Positions 44,862 to 53,198 of a DNA stretch of 64,000 bases are shown here, piece after piece. The stretch comes from Exiguobacterium acetylicum DSM 20416 (lineage in GTDB: Bacteria; Bacillota; Bacilli; Exiguobacteriales; Exiguobacteriaceae): NCBI RefSeq assembly GCF_000702605.1, contig NZ_JNIR01000001.1:2284501-2348500 (forward strand), read 5' to 3'. Every line of letters starts with the position of its first letter. The first letter of the stretch is position 1. The position numbers were made by a program, and so were the translations under genes. A model generated the notes under the pieces. That model did not search any database and was not told the origin of the DNA. It saw only the letters and a program-made list of their open reading frames with translations.

Positions 44862-46103
44862 TCAAACGGTTCGATTGTTCGAAAATGATTTAGCCGGTCG
44901 TCCGATACTTTCGTATTGCACATCTCCCGGTTGATCCGTAAACGACCAACAGTTGCGTCCATCGACGACACGTGGTTGACGCATCTGACGAACGAATTGC
45001 TCTGGTGTAATGTTACGGAGCTCTTCCCATTCCGTCATAATAACTGCAACATCTGCATCCTTCAATGCTTCTTCGACCGTTTGCTTCTGATCAAGTAACG
45101 TCCGGGCAACTGGATCATATCCGGTTACACTGACGCCAAATTGCTCCAGTCGTGTTGCGAGGCGTAGTGCCGGCGCGTCTCGTAAATCATCCGTTCCCGG
45201 CTTAAAGGCGAGACCGAGTAGCGCCACGCGCATTCCCGTCCGCGGTTGGATTTTTTGTAAGACATAATCTAGCTGGGCTTCATTCGTTTTATCTGCTGCT
45301 TCAATGACGTGAAGTCGTTGCTCATGCTCGCGCGCAAGCGTCGTGAGCGCTGCGATGTCTTTCGGGAAACATGATCCCCCGTATCCGGCTCCCGCTCGTA
45401 AAAACGAGGAACCGATTCGTGGATCGAGACCGATTCCTTTTGCGACGTCCGATACGTCAGCCCCAACAGCATCCGCTAGTCGCGCGATTTCATTGATAAA
45501 ACTGATTTTCACTGCCAAAAAACTATTTGCTGCATATTTCGTTAACTCAGCCGTCGTCGGGTCGACTGCAACAAGAGGTGCTGTCGTTGCAAATAATGTT
45601 GCAAGTTCTTTTGACAACTCATCATCATTCGTTCCAATGACGACCCGATGAGGATTGCGCATATCAGCAAGCGCCGTACCCTCCCGTAAAAACTCAGGGA
45701 CCATCGCAAAGCGTAGCGTCGGATACTGCATCGCTAGTTGCATCGTCGTACCAGGTGGAACTGTCGATTTAATGATGACAGCTGCAGTTGGTGCGATTCG
45801 CTCAATATGGGCGACGACGGCTTCTACTGCTGATAAGTCACAGCTCCCGTCCGCTTTCTCCGGTGTTCCGACAGCGACAAGATATGTCTTTGCGACTGGG
45901 TATTCCGTCGTGAATGTCATTCGTTGTTGATTCGCGACTAGCGCTTCTTCGATCCCCTCTTCTTTAATCGGCGGGATCCCTCGTGTCAGTTGCGCCATCC
46001 GTTCTGCATTCAAGTCAACGCACGTTACGTCGTGTCCATTTTCCGCCAGTCCGATTGCGGTCACGAGACCAACATATCCTGTTCCAATCACTGTCAGTTG
46101 CAT
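44862..46103 (-). CDS. ugd: UDP-glucose 6-dehydrogenase
   Basis: The start at 46103 (MQLTVIGTGYVGL) has GAAGGACG upstream; upstream in-frame codons lack a site. The 413-residue protein has the NAD motif GTGYVGLVTAIGLAENG, the central TKYAANSFLAVKISFINE and the catalytic Cys in GYGGSCFPKDIAAL, the form typical of UDP-glucose dehydrogenases (TuaD/Ugd). It makes UDP-glucuronate, needed by the 4-epimerase in the cps locus about 27 kb away and for any teichuronic acid. It is monocistronic. Confidence 0.94.
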   Translation of the reverse strand: MQLTVIGTGYVGLVTAIGLAENGHDVTCVDLNAERMAQLTRGIPPIKEEGIEEALVANQQRMTFTTEYPVAKTYLVAVGTPEKADGSCDLSAVEAVVAHIERIAPTAAVIIKSTVPPGTTMQLAMQYPTLRFAMVPEFLREGTALADMRNPHRVVIGTNDDELSKELATLFATTAPLVAVDPTTAELTKYAANSFLAVKISFINEIARLADAVGADVSDVAKGIGLDPRIGSSFLRAGAGYGGSCFPKDIAALTTLAREHEQRLHVIEAADKTNEAQLDYVLQKIQPRTGMRVALLGLAFKPGTDDLRDAPALRLATRLEQFGVSVTGYDPVARTLLDQKQTVEEALKDADVAVIMTEWEELRNITPEQFVRQMRQPRVVDGRNCWSFTDQPGDVQYESIGRPAKSFSNNRTV

Positions 46104-46220
46104 TTCATCACGTCCTTCGATAGTTTCTCTGTCTCCACTATACGGGAGAGCAGAAGATTTGTGCATCGAAAAAGCTTTCCGAATACGCTATACTGGATTA
46201 CGGGAATGGGAGGAATGCTC

Positions 46221-46466
46221 GTGGCTATCATTATCTTTTGCCTCGTCTGTCTCATTGCGTATCGGATCCGCAAGCTTCCCGAAGCACTACGGACGATTTT
46301 ACTCATCCTCGGTTTACTCAGTGGATGGTTCGCGCTCTTTGAGATGATCAGCTTCATCGAAGCTAACCCGTATCTAGCTGCAATCCCGATTGGACTGGGA
46401 CTTGCTTACTGGTACTGGTACCGTAAAAAGAAACAAGCAACCGACAAAACCCCTTCCGACTCGTGA
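46221..46466 (+). CDS. small membrane protein, two helices
   Basis: GGGAGGA at 46208-46214 favours a GTG start at 46221; ATGs at 46206 and 46215 lie in or before that site. The 81-residue product has two hydrophobic segments (AIIIFCLVCLIAYRI, TILLILGLLSGWFALFEMISF) plus a third (LAAIPIGLGLAYWYWY) before a basic tail. Family unknown. It diverges from ugd and ends at a terminator. Confidence 0.6.
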   Translation: MAIIIFCLVCLIAYRIRKLPEALRTILLILGLLSGWFALFEMISFIEANPYLAAIPIGLGLAYWYWYRKKKQATDKTPSDS

Positions 46467-46477
46467 AGTGGGTTTTT
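46446..46477 (+). terminator. terminator of the small membrane protein gene
   Basis: AAAACCCCTTC pairs with GAAGTGGGTTTT (one bulge), followed by T residues; it overlaps the end of the coding region. Confidence 0.6.
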
Positions 46478-46493
46478 CTTGTAGATGAACGAA

Positions 46494-46530
46494 AAAAGCG
46501 ATGTCTCCTCAAATGGGGGACATCGCTTTT
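46494..46530 (-). terminator. terminator of the HTH gene
   Basis: AAAAGCGATGTC pairs perfectly with GACATCGCTTTT, with a T run on the minus strand. Confidence 0.85.
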
Positions 46531-46535
46531 CATAT

Positions 46536-46967
46536 TCAGGACTGGACTTTGCGTTCGATTGCTGCGATTTTCTCTTCGATCTCAAGCAACTTCAGTTCGT
46601 GTTCGAGTTCGAGACGACGTTTTTTGCGTTTGAGACGATCGAGTTCTTCCGCGAGCGACTCGTTCGACGCTTCCGGCTTCGGAGGTGCTTGCTCCATCGA
46701 TTGACGGAGTGGATCAAACAAGTTTGATTTCGCGAACTGAGCCGCTTCCGGTCCGAACATATCTTGGATGAGTGGGAGAATCTTGTTCATCGCGGTTCCT
46801 GGAATCTGTGACTTTTCATCGACGAGACGTTTGAGCGCCAATTCATCGACGAGATACCCTTTTCCGTCCTGTTCGGCATGCAATTCGCCCGTCCGAATCC
46901 AGCGACGGACCGTTTCTTCTGAGACACGTAACAATTCACTGATCTGTTTTGTCGTTAACATCGTCAT
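46536..46967 (-). CDS. excisionase/MerR-like HTH protein with coiled-coil tail
   Basis: A 143-residue DNA-binding protein. Residues 3-50 are a winged helix of the excisionase/MerR kind (MLTTKQISELLRVSEETVRRWIRTGELHAEQDGKGYLV). After a linker, residues about 105-140 form a highly charged coiled coil (EELDRLKRKKRRLELEHELKLLEIEEKI), so it probably binds as a dimer or oligomer. The promoter holds a palindrome between -35 and -10, which suggests self-repression. Targets other than itself are unknown. Confidence 0.8.
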   Translation of the reverse strand: MTMLTTKQISELLRVSEETVRRWIRTGELHAEQDGKGYLVDELALKRLVDEKSQIPGTAMNKILPLIQDMFGPEAAQFAKSNLFDPLRQSMEQAPPKPEASNESLAEELDRLKRKKRRLELEHELKLLEIEEKIAAIERKVQS

Positions 46968-46993
46968 CCCTCTTTCCCTCTAGTAGTACCTTT

Positions 46994-47036
46994 ACTATAC
47001 ACACATGTGTGCGTGTGTGTCAAAGGATACACACAT
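46994..47036 (-). promoter_or_regulatory. promoter of the HTH gene with embedded ACACAC palindrome
   Basis: On the minus strand a perfect -35 TTGACA (47023-47018) and TATAGT (46999-46994) are 18 bp apart. The spacer is ACACATGTGT (47001-47010) with further GTGTGT and ACACAC half-sites to 47036. A protein bound here would block polymerase, the arrangement of an autorepressor. Confidence 0.65.
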
Positions 47037-47042
47037 CAAAAA

Positions 47043-47067
47043 AGAGACCCTCGTATAGAAGGTCTCT
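47043..47067 (-). terminator. terminator of the LPQAG surface protein gene
   Basis: AGAGACC pairs with GGTCTCT, followed on the minus strand by a TTTTTT run. Confidence 0.8.
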
Positions 47068-47072
47068 AATCG

Positions 47073-48635
47073 TTATGCTCCCCGACGAACGAGTAACCAA
47101 AGGCCGACGATAGCAAGTCCTGCTCCCGTTGCTGCATATGGGAACGGCTTGTCTTCACCTGCTTGTGGTAATGTGCCCGTTGCTGTCGTAGGTTTCGACT
47201 GTTTTTCAGCCGATTCGACTGTTTGGACAGATGTTTCTGTTGACGTTGGTGTTGGCGTCGGTTTCGCGACCGGTTTTGCTTTCGCGATTTCCGCGAGCAA
47301 GATCGTACCGAGGCTACCTTCTTCAATCGTCACACCCGCTTCCGGTGATTTTCGCTCGAAGTACTTCAACAACTCATCAATCATCTCTTGTTCTTCCGGC
47401 GATATTGCTTCTTCATCGCTCGCCATCAGTTTCATCGCTTTCGCTTGCTGAGCGAATGACTCATAGTCTTCATACATCTCTTCATCCATATCCATCATCA
47501 AGTCATCCATGTCAAGGTGATGCATCGCTTTGACCGTGTAGCCCGCTGCGACTTCCGTCTTGATCGTGTACGTTCCCGGATCAAGTTGGAGCATCATCAA
47601 GTCATCTTTTGCGATCTTTTCCTGATAGACATCCTTTCCTGTGATCGCATCCGTTACCGTATACGTCGCAGGAACTGTTCCTTCATCAAAATCTGGCTGT
47701 TGGTTTCCGTTTGCATCAAAGAAATTGACGACAGCTAACCAATGCTCGAACATACCGTCGAGCTCTTCGTCGCCGTAAATCCCAGCGTCAATCACTTCCT
47801 TCTGACCGGCGACGAGACGAACTTTCTTCATCCCAAAGTCTTCATCGACATCCGAGTCGATCGTCCGGTCATCACCGACGTTTTGCTCGGAATAGAAGTA
47901 ATATCCCATGTCATATCCGTCGACTTCGACTTCATATGTTCCTGGTTTTAAATCCTTGAAGCTATATAGACCATTCTTCGTATATGCTTCATCGATGACA
48001 TCTTCATTCCGGTCCATCAAATAGACGACGACATCATCGAGACGTGTTTCCTTCTCTTGGCGAATGCCGTCTTCGTTCTCATCGAACCAGATTGTTCCTT
48101 CAATCGTTGCCGTCGTCGGCGCTTCGACTGGTGTCGGTGTCGCGTCATCACCTGTCTCTGGCTCGTCTGTCGTTGGCTCTTCCTTGACCGGTTCTTCCGT
48201 CACAGGCTCTTCTGGTGTTGGTTCCTCCGTCACTGGTTCATCCGTTGCTGGATCTTCTTTGACCGGTTCTTCTGTTACGGGTGTCTCTGGATTTGGTTCT
48301 TCTGTCGTCGGTTCTTCTGGTGTAACGACTTTACCGAATTCGACGAGAATCGTCCGTTGTCCATCTGCTGAGACGACCTTGACGACAGGTGCCGTCTCTG
48401 CCGTGAACGTCACGACCGGTGTCTCTTCGATGTTGACATCTTCACCTGTCACGCCGTCTTCAAAGACGAGTGCCGTCTCCGACGTGATATCGACGATGCC
48501 TGTGCCTTCAAACGTTAACGTATACGGACCCGTGCCCGTTCCTGTGACGTCCCACTCGACGGTTTCTGCGTAGACCGGTAACTTCAGACCGAACGCAACG
48601 ACGAGTGCCATCATAAGTAAACCAAGTTTTTTCAT
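47073..48635 (-). CDS. sortase-anchored surface protein with SdrD-B-like domain
   Basis: A 520-residue protein: signal peptide (LGLLMMALVVAFGLKLPVYA), a small beta domain, a Glu/Pro/Thr-rich stalk of repeated T-E-E-P units (about residues 110-170) and an SdrD B-like unit (TIEGTIWFDENEDGIRQEKE, GLYSFKDLKPGTYEVEV) as found in MSCRAMM adhesins. A second similar unit follows (PGTYTIKTEVAAGYTV). The C-terminus has LPQAG (489-493), a hydrophobic stretch and RR. LPQAG is an unusual sortase signal (Ala for Thr). The stalk repeats are strongly acidic. Confidence 0.85.
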   Translation of the reverse strand: MKKLGLLMMALVVAFGLKLPVYAETVEWDVTGTGTGPYTLTFEGTGIVDITSETALVFEDGVTGEDVNIEETPVVTFTAETAPVVKVVSADGQRTILVEFGKVVTPEEPTTEEPNPETPVTEEPVKEDPATDEPVTEEPTPEEPVTEEPVKEEPTTDEPETGDDATPTPVEAPTTATIEGTIWFDENEDGIRQEKETRLDDVVVYLMDRNEDVIDEAYTKNGLYSFKDLKPGTYEVEVDGYDMGYYFYSEQNVGDDRTIDSDVDEDFGMKKVRLVAGQKEVIDAGIYGDEELDGMFEHWLAVVNFFDANGNQQPDFDEGTVPATYTVTDAITGKDVYQEKIAKDDLMMLQLDPGTYTIKTEVAAGYTVKAMHHLDMDDLMMDMDEEMYEDYESFAQQAKAMKLMASDEEAISPEEQEMIDELLKYFERKSPEAGVTIEEGSLGTILLAEIAKAKPVAKPTPTPTSTETSVQTVESAEKQSKPTTATGTLPQAGEDKPFPYAATGAGLAIVGLWLLVRRGA

Positions 48636-48745
48636 GAGTGTATGTATGCTCCTATCGTGATTTAATATTACCTCCCTAAATAGTAAACAAATCCGCCAAA
48701 AATAACCAGAAGAAATCTTGAATTCCTGCTATTTTTTATAATCAA

Positions 48746-48771
48746 AAAACCTCGTCCAAGGACAAGGTTTT
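48746..48771 (-). terminator. terminator of the Cys-rich bundle gene
   Basis: AAAACCT-C-GTCC pairs with GGAC-A-AGGTTTT over a 2-nt loop with T residues after it on the minus strand. It overlaps the stop region. Confidence 0.7.
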
Positions 48772-49084
48772 AGATAAGCTGACGACACGCTTCTGCACAT
48801 TCCGTACAAGCTTTCGCACAGGCTTGGCAGTGGTCATGATCGTGTTTGCTACACTCTGCAGCGCATGCCTCACAGATTTCTTGGCATGCCTTTGCGAGGA
48901 CTGCGACATTCGAGCTGTTTCGAGCGATGGCTTGTAGCAATAAGCTACAGATATCGGCACAATCGCGGTCGAGTCGAATACAATCTGCCATATGTCCGAC
49001 GTGTCCCTCGTTCAGACAGGCATCAAAACAATGATTACAAGCGAGAATACAATCGGTCAGTCGTTGCTGTACTGCGTGATCCAT
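48770..49084 (-). CDS. four-helix Cys-rich copper-binding protein (Csp/DUF326)
   Basis: AAAGGAGGAATCAAT before the ATG fixes the start. The 104-residue product has no signal peptide and about 17 Cys, spaced as C-x3-C and similar along four helices (DCILACNHCFDACL, DCADICSLLL, CQEICEACAAECSKH, CQACAKACTECAEAC). That is the pattern of cytosolic copper-storage proteins (Csp3/YhjQ family) that load Cu(I) into the bundle core. His residues between helices 3 and 4 (HDHDH) may add sites. It stands alone. Confidence 0.9.
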   Translation of the reverse strand: MDHAVQQRLTDCILACNHCFDACLNEGHVGHMADCIRLDRDCADICSLLLQAIARNSSNVAVLAKACQEICEACAAECSKHDHDHCQACAKACTECAEACRQLI

Positions 49085-49139
49085 ATTGATTCCTCCTTTG
49101 TATATGTTTTGTACCCTTATGACTCGAAACAAAACAAAA

Positions 49140-49182
49140 ATAAGACAGCACATGGAGCTAGAAGCTCGCGATGCTGTCTTAT
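49140..49182 (-). terminator. terminator of the lipoprotein gene
   Basis: ATAAGACAGCA pairs perfectly with TGCTGTCTTAT, with an inner GAGCT-AGAAGCTC stem and a T run on the minus strand. Confidence 0.85.
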
Positions 49183-49601
49183 TTGACGATCTCAAGCGGA
49201 ATCTCGATCCCACGCCCTGCTCCTGCATCAATGATGAGGACCGGAAGACGTTGGTCATCGAAGACTTCTTTTTCGATCGTCGTATTGGACGTGTAGGTCC
49301 GGATTTCCCCCATCTTCTTCGCTTCGAAGGAGACGAACGGAAACGGAATCGATTGATTGGCGACTTCGAGCCGAATATCGACCTGTTGGTCATCGAGTCG
49401 AATGTCATTCGCTGTCCGGATAACAAGACGCATCCGGTCATTTTCCGTCAGAGTGACCTGAGCGGAAATGTTCTCGGTCTGTCCTGCACGCTTAACGGGA
49501 TCTACGATGACCGTCGGGGAAGCGGTCTTCGCTTGTTCTGCGCGCTGACAACCAGGAACGACGAGTAAGGAAATCGCGAGGGGGAGAAGCCAGCGTTTCA
49601 T
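49179..49601 (-). CDS. small lipoprotein, unknown family
   Basis: A 140-residue protein with a type II signal (LLPLAISLLVVPGC, lipobox VPGC). The mature part is beta-rich with VTLTENDRMRLVIRTANDIRL and ends in IEIPLEIVK. No known family is recognised; the layout recalls the membrane protein at 53199. It starts 7 bp after fabZ on the same strand and is probably co-transcribed with epuA-fabZ. Confidence 0.75.
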   Translation of the reverse strand: MKRWLLPLAISLLVVPGCQRAEQAKTASPTVIVDPVKRAGQTENISAQVTLTENDRMRLVIRTANDIRLDDQQVDIRLEVANQSIPFPFVSFEAKKMGEIRTYTSNTTIEKEVFDDQRLPVLIIDAGAGRGIEIPLEIVK

Positions 49602-49608
49602 GTTCGCT

Positions 49609-50031
49609 TCACTTCATAGCAAACGTCAGTTCAGCGACACAAGCGACTTCCCCATCGACTGTGGCTGTAGCACGACCTTTACCGATTGGTCCACGGACCT
49701 TCGTCAATTCGACTTCGAGGCGGAGCTGATCCCCGGGCACGACTTGACGTTTGAAGCGGCATCCTTCAATTCCTGCGAAGAAGGCGAGCTTTCCTTGGTT
49801 CTCTTCCATCTTCAATACGGCGAAGGCACCAACTTGTGCGAGTGCTTCGACGATCAAGACGCCGGGCATGACATTGTATTCTGGGAAATGGCCATTGAAG
49901 AATTCTTCGTTCGCCGTGACATTCTTGATTCCAACGGCACGTTTTCCCTCTTCGACTTCCAAAATGCGGTCAACGAGTAAAAACGGGTACCGGTGCGGAA
50001 TGACTTCCTTGATTTGTTCGATCGTATACAT
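49609..50031 (-). CDS. fabZ: 3-hydroxyacyl-ACP dehydratase
   Basis: The 140-residue hot-dog enzyme has the catalytic His in [13 protein letters not shown] and Glu in [15 protein letters not shown], the FabZ pair, and [11 protein letters not shown] before it. It dehydrates beta-hydroxyacyl-ACP in fatty acid elongation. Length and motifs are standard. It follows the EpuA gene by 27 bp, as in other Firmicutes. Confidence 0.97.
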   Translation of the reverse strand: MYTIEQIKEVIPHRYPFLLVDRILEVEEGKRAVGIKNVTANEEFFNGHFPEYNVMPGVLIVEALAQVGAFAVLKMEENQGKLAFFAGIEGCRFKRQVVPGDQLRLEVELTKVRGPIGKGRATATVDGEVACVAELTFAMK

Positions 50032-50058
50032 ATTCGACAGCTCCCATCACTGATTAAA

Positions 50059-50355
50059 TTAAGATTTCATCCAAAAATCGGTGATGCGGGTCCATGTGTC
50101 GAGCTTTAACACATCCATTGCCTCGCCACCACCAAACGTCGCATAACCCACCATTGCGCCGACGATCAGTGCTACGACGATGAGAACGAGAACGATCAGT
50201 ACACGTACGATGATCGGAACTCGGCGTGTCGAATACGCACGAAGACGTCGCTCTGATTTGTGCTCCGGATTGCCGGTTTCCTGGTTTGAAGCTTGTTGCT
50301 TCTTTTTCAGGCGTTCACGCGTTGGCTGATCCGTGCCTGTTTGGTTTTGTACCAT
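50059..50355 (-). CDS. EpuA-like RNA polymerase-associated small membrane protein
   Basis: The start at 50355 has AAAGGTGAT upstream. The 98-residue product has a long basic, Gln-rich cytosolic part, one membrane helix (VPIIVRVLIVLVLIVVALIVGAMVGY) and a short extracellular end with TFGGGEAMDVLKLDTWTRITDFW, a hallmark of the EpuA family annotated as RNA polymerase subunit beta-associated. It sits before fabZ as in Bacillus relatives. Its role is not well known. Confidence 0.85.
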   Translation of the reverse strand: MVQNQTGTDQPTRERLKKKQQASNQETGNPEHKSERRLRAYSTRRVPIIVRVLIVLVLIVVALIVGAMVGYATFGGGEAMDVLKLDTWTRITDFWMKS

Positions 50356-50580
50356 CTTGATCACCTTTCATTGATTCAGTCTGAGAACAGTATAGCATAT
50401 TAGTACCTGGTATTAAATAGTTCCAAATTCGCTACAAAACGTGTTCCGCAACTAGTGTAACACGACCAGACAGGCAATTCCTCTAAAAAATTTTAGTTTG
50501 TGTATATAAGGAAGGAGAAAAACAGTTTCCCACGTTCTGCGGTTTTTTTACACTTTTTTAAATCCAAACTGAACGTCTCG

Positions 50581-50709
50581 GCGTAAGCTCTCCAGAACGA
50601 CGCAGCAACGGTCCTTGGATGAATATGAAACATCGCTTCAACATTTAATTTAAAAAATTAAAACTTGATGCAATCCAAATCAATCTAGGTTGCGTAAGCT
50701 ATTCAGAAC
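50581..50709 (+). repeat. 18-bp direct repeat upstream of the MPNTG protein gene
   Basis: GCGTAAGCTCTCCAGAAC at 50581-50598 and GCGTAAGCTATTCAGAAC at 50692-50709 match at 16 of 18 positions, 111 bp apart. They lie in the 395-bp region before the gene at 50761, which otherwise shows no gene. They may be regulator sites. Confidence 0.5.
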
Positions 50710-50760
50710 AGGAAAGAAACACTTACCAAATAAACCAAAAACTGAGAGGAATGATTTAAG

Positions 50761-52128
50761 ATGAAACACACGAAAAAATTCGCAGCATCAGCAATGGCAG
50801 CAGCACTCGTACTACCAGGAACGGCAGCATTCGCTTCCGGTGGCGGAGAAGACATGAAACAAGATGCACCGAAAAACGTCACGGTCAAAACAAAAGCCGC
50901 TGACCTTCGTGCAACACTCGATCAATTACTCTCTGAGCACTTCGTCCTTGCAGTCATGGACATGAAGAAACAATATGACGGTTCAAAAGACGCGCAATAT
51001 TACGAAGCAGCACTCAAACAAAACGCACTCGACATGACTCCAGCAATCGCTTCAGTCTACGGCGAAGAAGGCGCGAAACAGTTCGAGAAAATCTTCGTTG
51101 ATCACAACAAATATACGACAGACCTCGTCAAAGCTGTAAAAGCAGACGACCAAGACGGCATCAACGCTTCGAAGAAAGAAACAGAAGAGTTCGTACAAGA
51201 TCTCTCGAGCTTCCTCGATACAGCTACGGAAGGTAAACTCCCGAAAGCAGCAGCTGAAGAAGTTCTCCGTGCTCACGAAGCAGACGTCTACAAAACATTC
51301 CAGCAATATGCAGCTGGTGACTACGAAGGATCGTACAACACGTTCCGTGAAGGTTACAGCCGCATGTACGATATCTCAAAAGCACTCTCTGTTGCGATCA
51401 CAACACAGATGCCTGAGAAATTCGACAACACGAAAGCTGACTCAAAAGCAGCAGATCTTCGTTCAACACTCAACAGCCTTGCAGCTGAACACGTCGCTCT
51501 TGCAAACCTCAGTATGACAGCTGGCGTCGATCAAGCGAAAGACTACGATGCAGCAAATTGGGCTGAAGATATGCACACAGCTGACTTCAAAGCAGCAACG
51601 AAATCAGTCTACGGTCAAGCCGGTGCAGATCAATTCGAACAAGTTTGGACGAAAAACCACATCGAAGCACAAGCTAACCTCGTCACAGCAGCAATCAATG
51701 ACGACAAAAAATTGATGGGTGACGCACAAGATATGCTCAAAATGTTCTCGAACGACTTCGGTGCATTCCTTGGTGCAGCTACAGAAGAAAACCTTCCAAC
51801 AAAAGCAGCACAAGAAGCCGTATCAGGTCACGAGACTTACGTCCAAGATACGTTCATGCAGTATGTTGAAGGCGACTACAAAGGTTCTGTCGACACATTC
51901 CGTGAGTCTTACGCTTACATGTATGGCGTAGGAGCTAACCTCGGTGATGCAATTGTTAAACAATCACCAGAGAAGTTCATGGATGGTACTCCAGGATCAA
52001 TGCCTAACACAGGTAACGGTGGAATGAGCGACAACAACTCAGCTGCAACAACTGGTGCAATCGCAGTATTCGGTCTTGCACTCGGAGCAGTCGGTCTTGT
52101 CCTCGCACGTAAACGTCAAAACGCCTAA
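50761..52128 (+). CDS. two-domain secreted protein with MPNTG sortase signal
   Basis: A 455-residue protein: signal peptide to about AAFAS, then two copies of an all-alpha domain of about 180 residues. They begin ADLRATLDQLLSEHFVLAV and ADLRSTLNSLAAEHVALAN, and both contain V-Y-G-x-x-G-A-x-Q-F-E and a D-Y-x-G-S-x-x-T-F-R-E-x-Y motif. The C-terminus has MPNTG at 414-418, a spacer, a membrane helix and RKRQNA. It uses a highly biased codon set (strong A-ending codons), a sign of high expression. The class F-like sortase follows directly. Confidence 0.85.
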   Translation: MKHTKKFAASAMAAALVLPGTAAFASGGGEDMKQDAPKNVTVKTKAADLRATLDQLLSEHFVLAVMDMKKQYDGSKDAQYYEAALKQNALDMTPAIASVYGEEGAKQFEKIFVDHNKYTTDLVKAVKADDQDGINASKKETEEFVQDLSSFLDTATEGKLPKAAAEEVLRAHEADVYKTFQQYAAGDYEGSYNTFREGYSRMYDISKALSVAITTQMPEKFDNTKADSKAADLRSTLNSLAAEHVALANLSMTAGVDQAKDYDAANWAEDMHTADFKAATKSVYGQAGADQFEQVWTKNHIEAQANLVTAAINDDKKLMGDAQDMLKMFSNDFGAFLGAATEENLPTKAAQEAVSGHETYVQDTFMQYVEGDYKGSVDTFRESYAYMYGVGANLGDAIVKQSPEKFMDGTPGSMPNTGNGGMSDNNSAATTGAIAVFGLALGAVGLVLARKRQNA

Positions 52129-52144
52129 GAAATTGGGTATACTC

Positions 52145-52177
52145 AATAACAGGATAGCGACATGCTATCCTGTTATT
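52145..52177 (+). terminator. terminator between the MPNTG gene and the sortase
   Basis: AACAGGATAGC pairs perfectly with GCTATCCTGTT, followed by ATTTTTG. The sortase gene therefore depends on read-through or on a separate promoter. Confidence 0.9.
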
Positions 52178-52224
52178 TTTGTACATAGAGGGAATCTCTT
52201 CTCTCGGAAAGGAGATACGCGTTT

Positions 52225-53160
52225 ATGAAACGTTGGTTATTACCGGCGAGCATCCTCTTGATGGTCGTTTCGGTCGGAACACTGCTGTTCCTCTTGTTCG
52301 GTCAAACAAAACCGGATACATCAAACATCACGCAAGGTGACCCCAAAACAGAATCCGCGGCCTCTTCCGAGACGAAGGAAGAAGATCCGCTCAAGCCGTC
52401 TGAAATCTTTAAGAAGGAGTTCAAGGACCTCTCGGCAACGGAGGTCGAGCTTCCAAAACAACTCGTCATCCCGAAGCACGACATCAAGACGAAGGTCGAA
52501 CAGGTCGGGCTCGATAAGGATGGTGCGATGGCGACACCTAAAAACGAACAACAAGCTGGCTGGTATAAGTTCGGTCCGCGTCCCGGTGACGTCGGCAATG
52601 CCGTCATCGACGGTCACACCGATACGAAGACTGGTCCAGCAATCTTCTATAAATTGCACGAGCTGAAGAAAGGTGATCCAGTCGAAATCACAGATGCGTC
52701 TGGACGAAAGCTCGTCTTCCGCGTCAAAGAAATCGTCCAGTACGATCACTTGAAGGCACCACTGAAGAAAATATTCGGTCCAGCCGATACACGGAACTTA
52801 AACTTGATTACGTGTATCGGAACGTATGATGAGAATCAAGGGACGTATGATGATCGTCTCGTCGTCTTCACGGAACTGGACGAGAAAGCATCCGATCCCG
52901 TCAAGACACCACCGAAACCTGCTACGAACATCCGTGTCAGTGGCGGTTTCATCAACTGGTATGCGTCAACTGATGAAGACGTCGTCAAATACAATGTCTA
53001 CCAAGAAAAGGACGGAAAACGCAAAAAACTCGGTACGACAGAATCGATCGAGCGTAAAGCGTTCCCGCTTCCTGAAGATGCAACCGGTCGTTTTGTCATC
53101 ACGGCTGTCAGTAAAGCCGGAATCGAATCAGAAGACGCGTTCAGCGCTGTTCAGAAATAA
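52225..53160 (+). CDS. class F-like sortase with C-terminal FN3-like domain
   Basis: AAAGGAGAT precedes the ATG. The 311-residue protein has an N-terminal membrane helix, a linker of acidic and Ser/Thr residues, and a sortase core with His in AVIDGHTDTKTG, Cys in NLITCIGTY and Arg in DDRLVVF. The core resembles class F (GWYKFGPRPGDVGNAVIDGH). After about residue 230 a fibronectin-III-like domain is added (ATNIRVSGGFINWYASTDEDVVKYNVYQ), unusual for a sortase. It probably anchors the MPNTG protein encoded just upstream. Confidence 0.88.
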   Translation: MKRWLLPASILLMVVSVGTLLFLLFGQTKPDTSNITQGDPKTESAASSETKEEDPLKPSEIFKKEFKDLSATEVELPKQLVIPKHDIKTKVEQVGLDKDGAMATPKNEQQAGWYKFGPRPGDVGNAVIDGHTDTKTGPAIFYKLHELKKGDPVEITDASGRKLVFRVKEIVQYDHLKAPLKKIFGPADTRNLNLITCIGTYDENQGTYDDRLVVFTELDEKASDPVKTPPKPATNIRVSGGFINWYASTDEDVVKYNVYQEKDGKRKKLGTTESIERKAFPLPEDATGRFVITAVSKAGIESEDAFSAVQK

Positions 53161-53163
53161 CGA

Positions 53164-53196
53164 AACGGGATGTCTCCAAGTCGGAGGCATCCCGTT
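53164..53196. terminator. bidirectional terminator between convergent sortase loci
   Basis: AACGGGATG (53164-53172) pairs with CATCCCGTT (53188-53196), extended inside by CTCC/GGAG. Confidence 0.8.
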
Positions 53197-53198
53197 GT

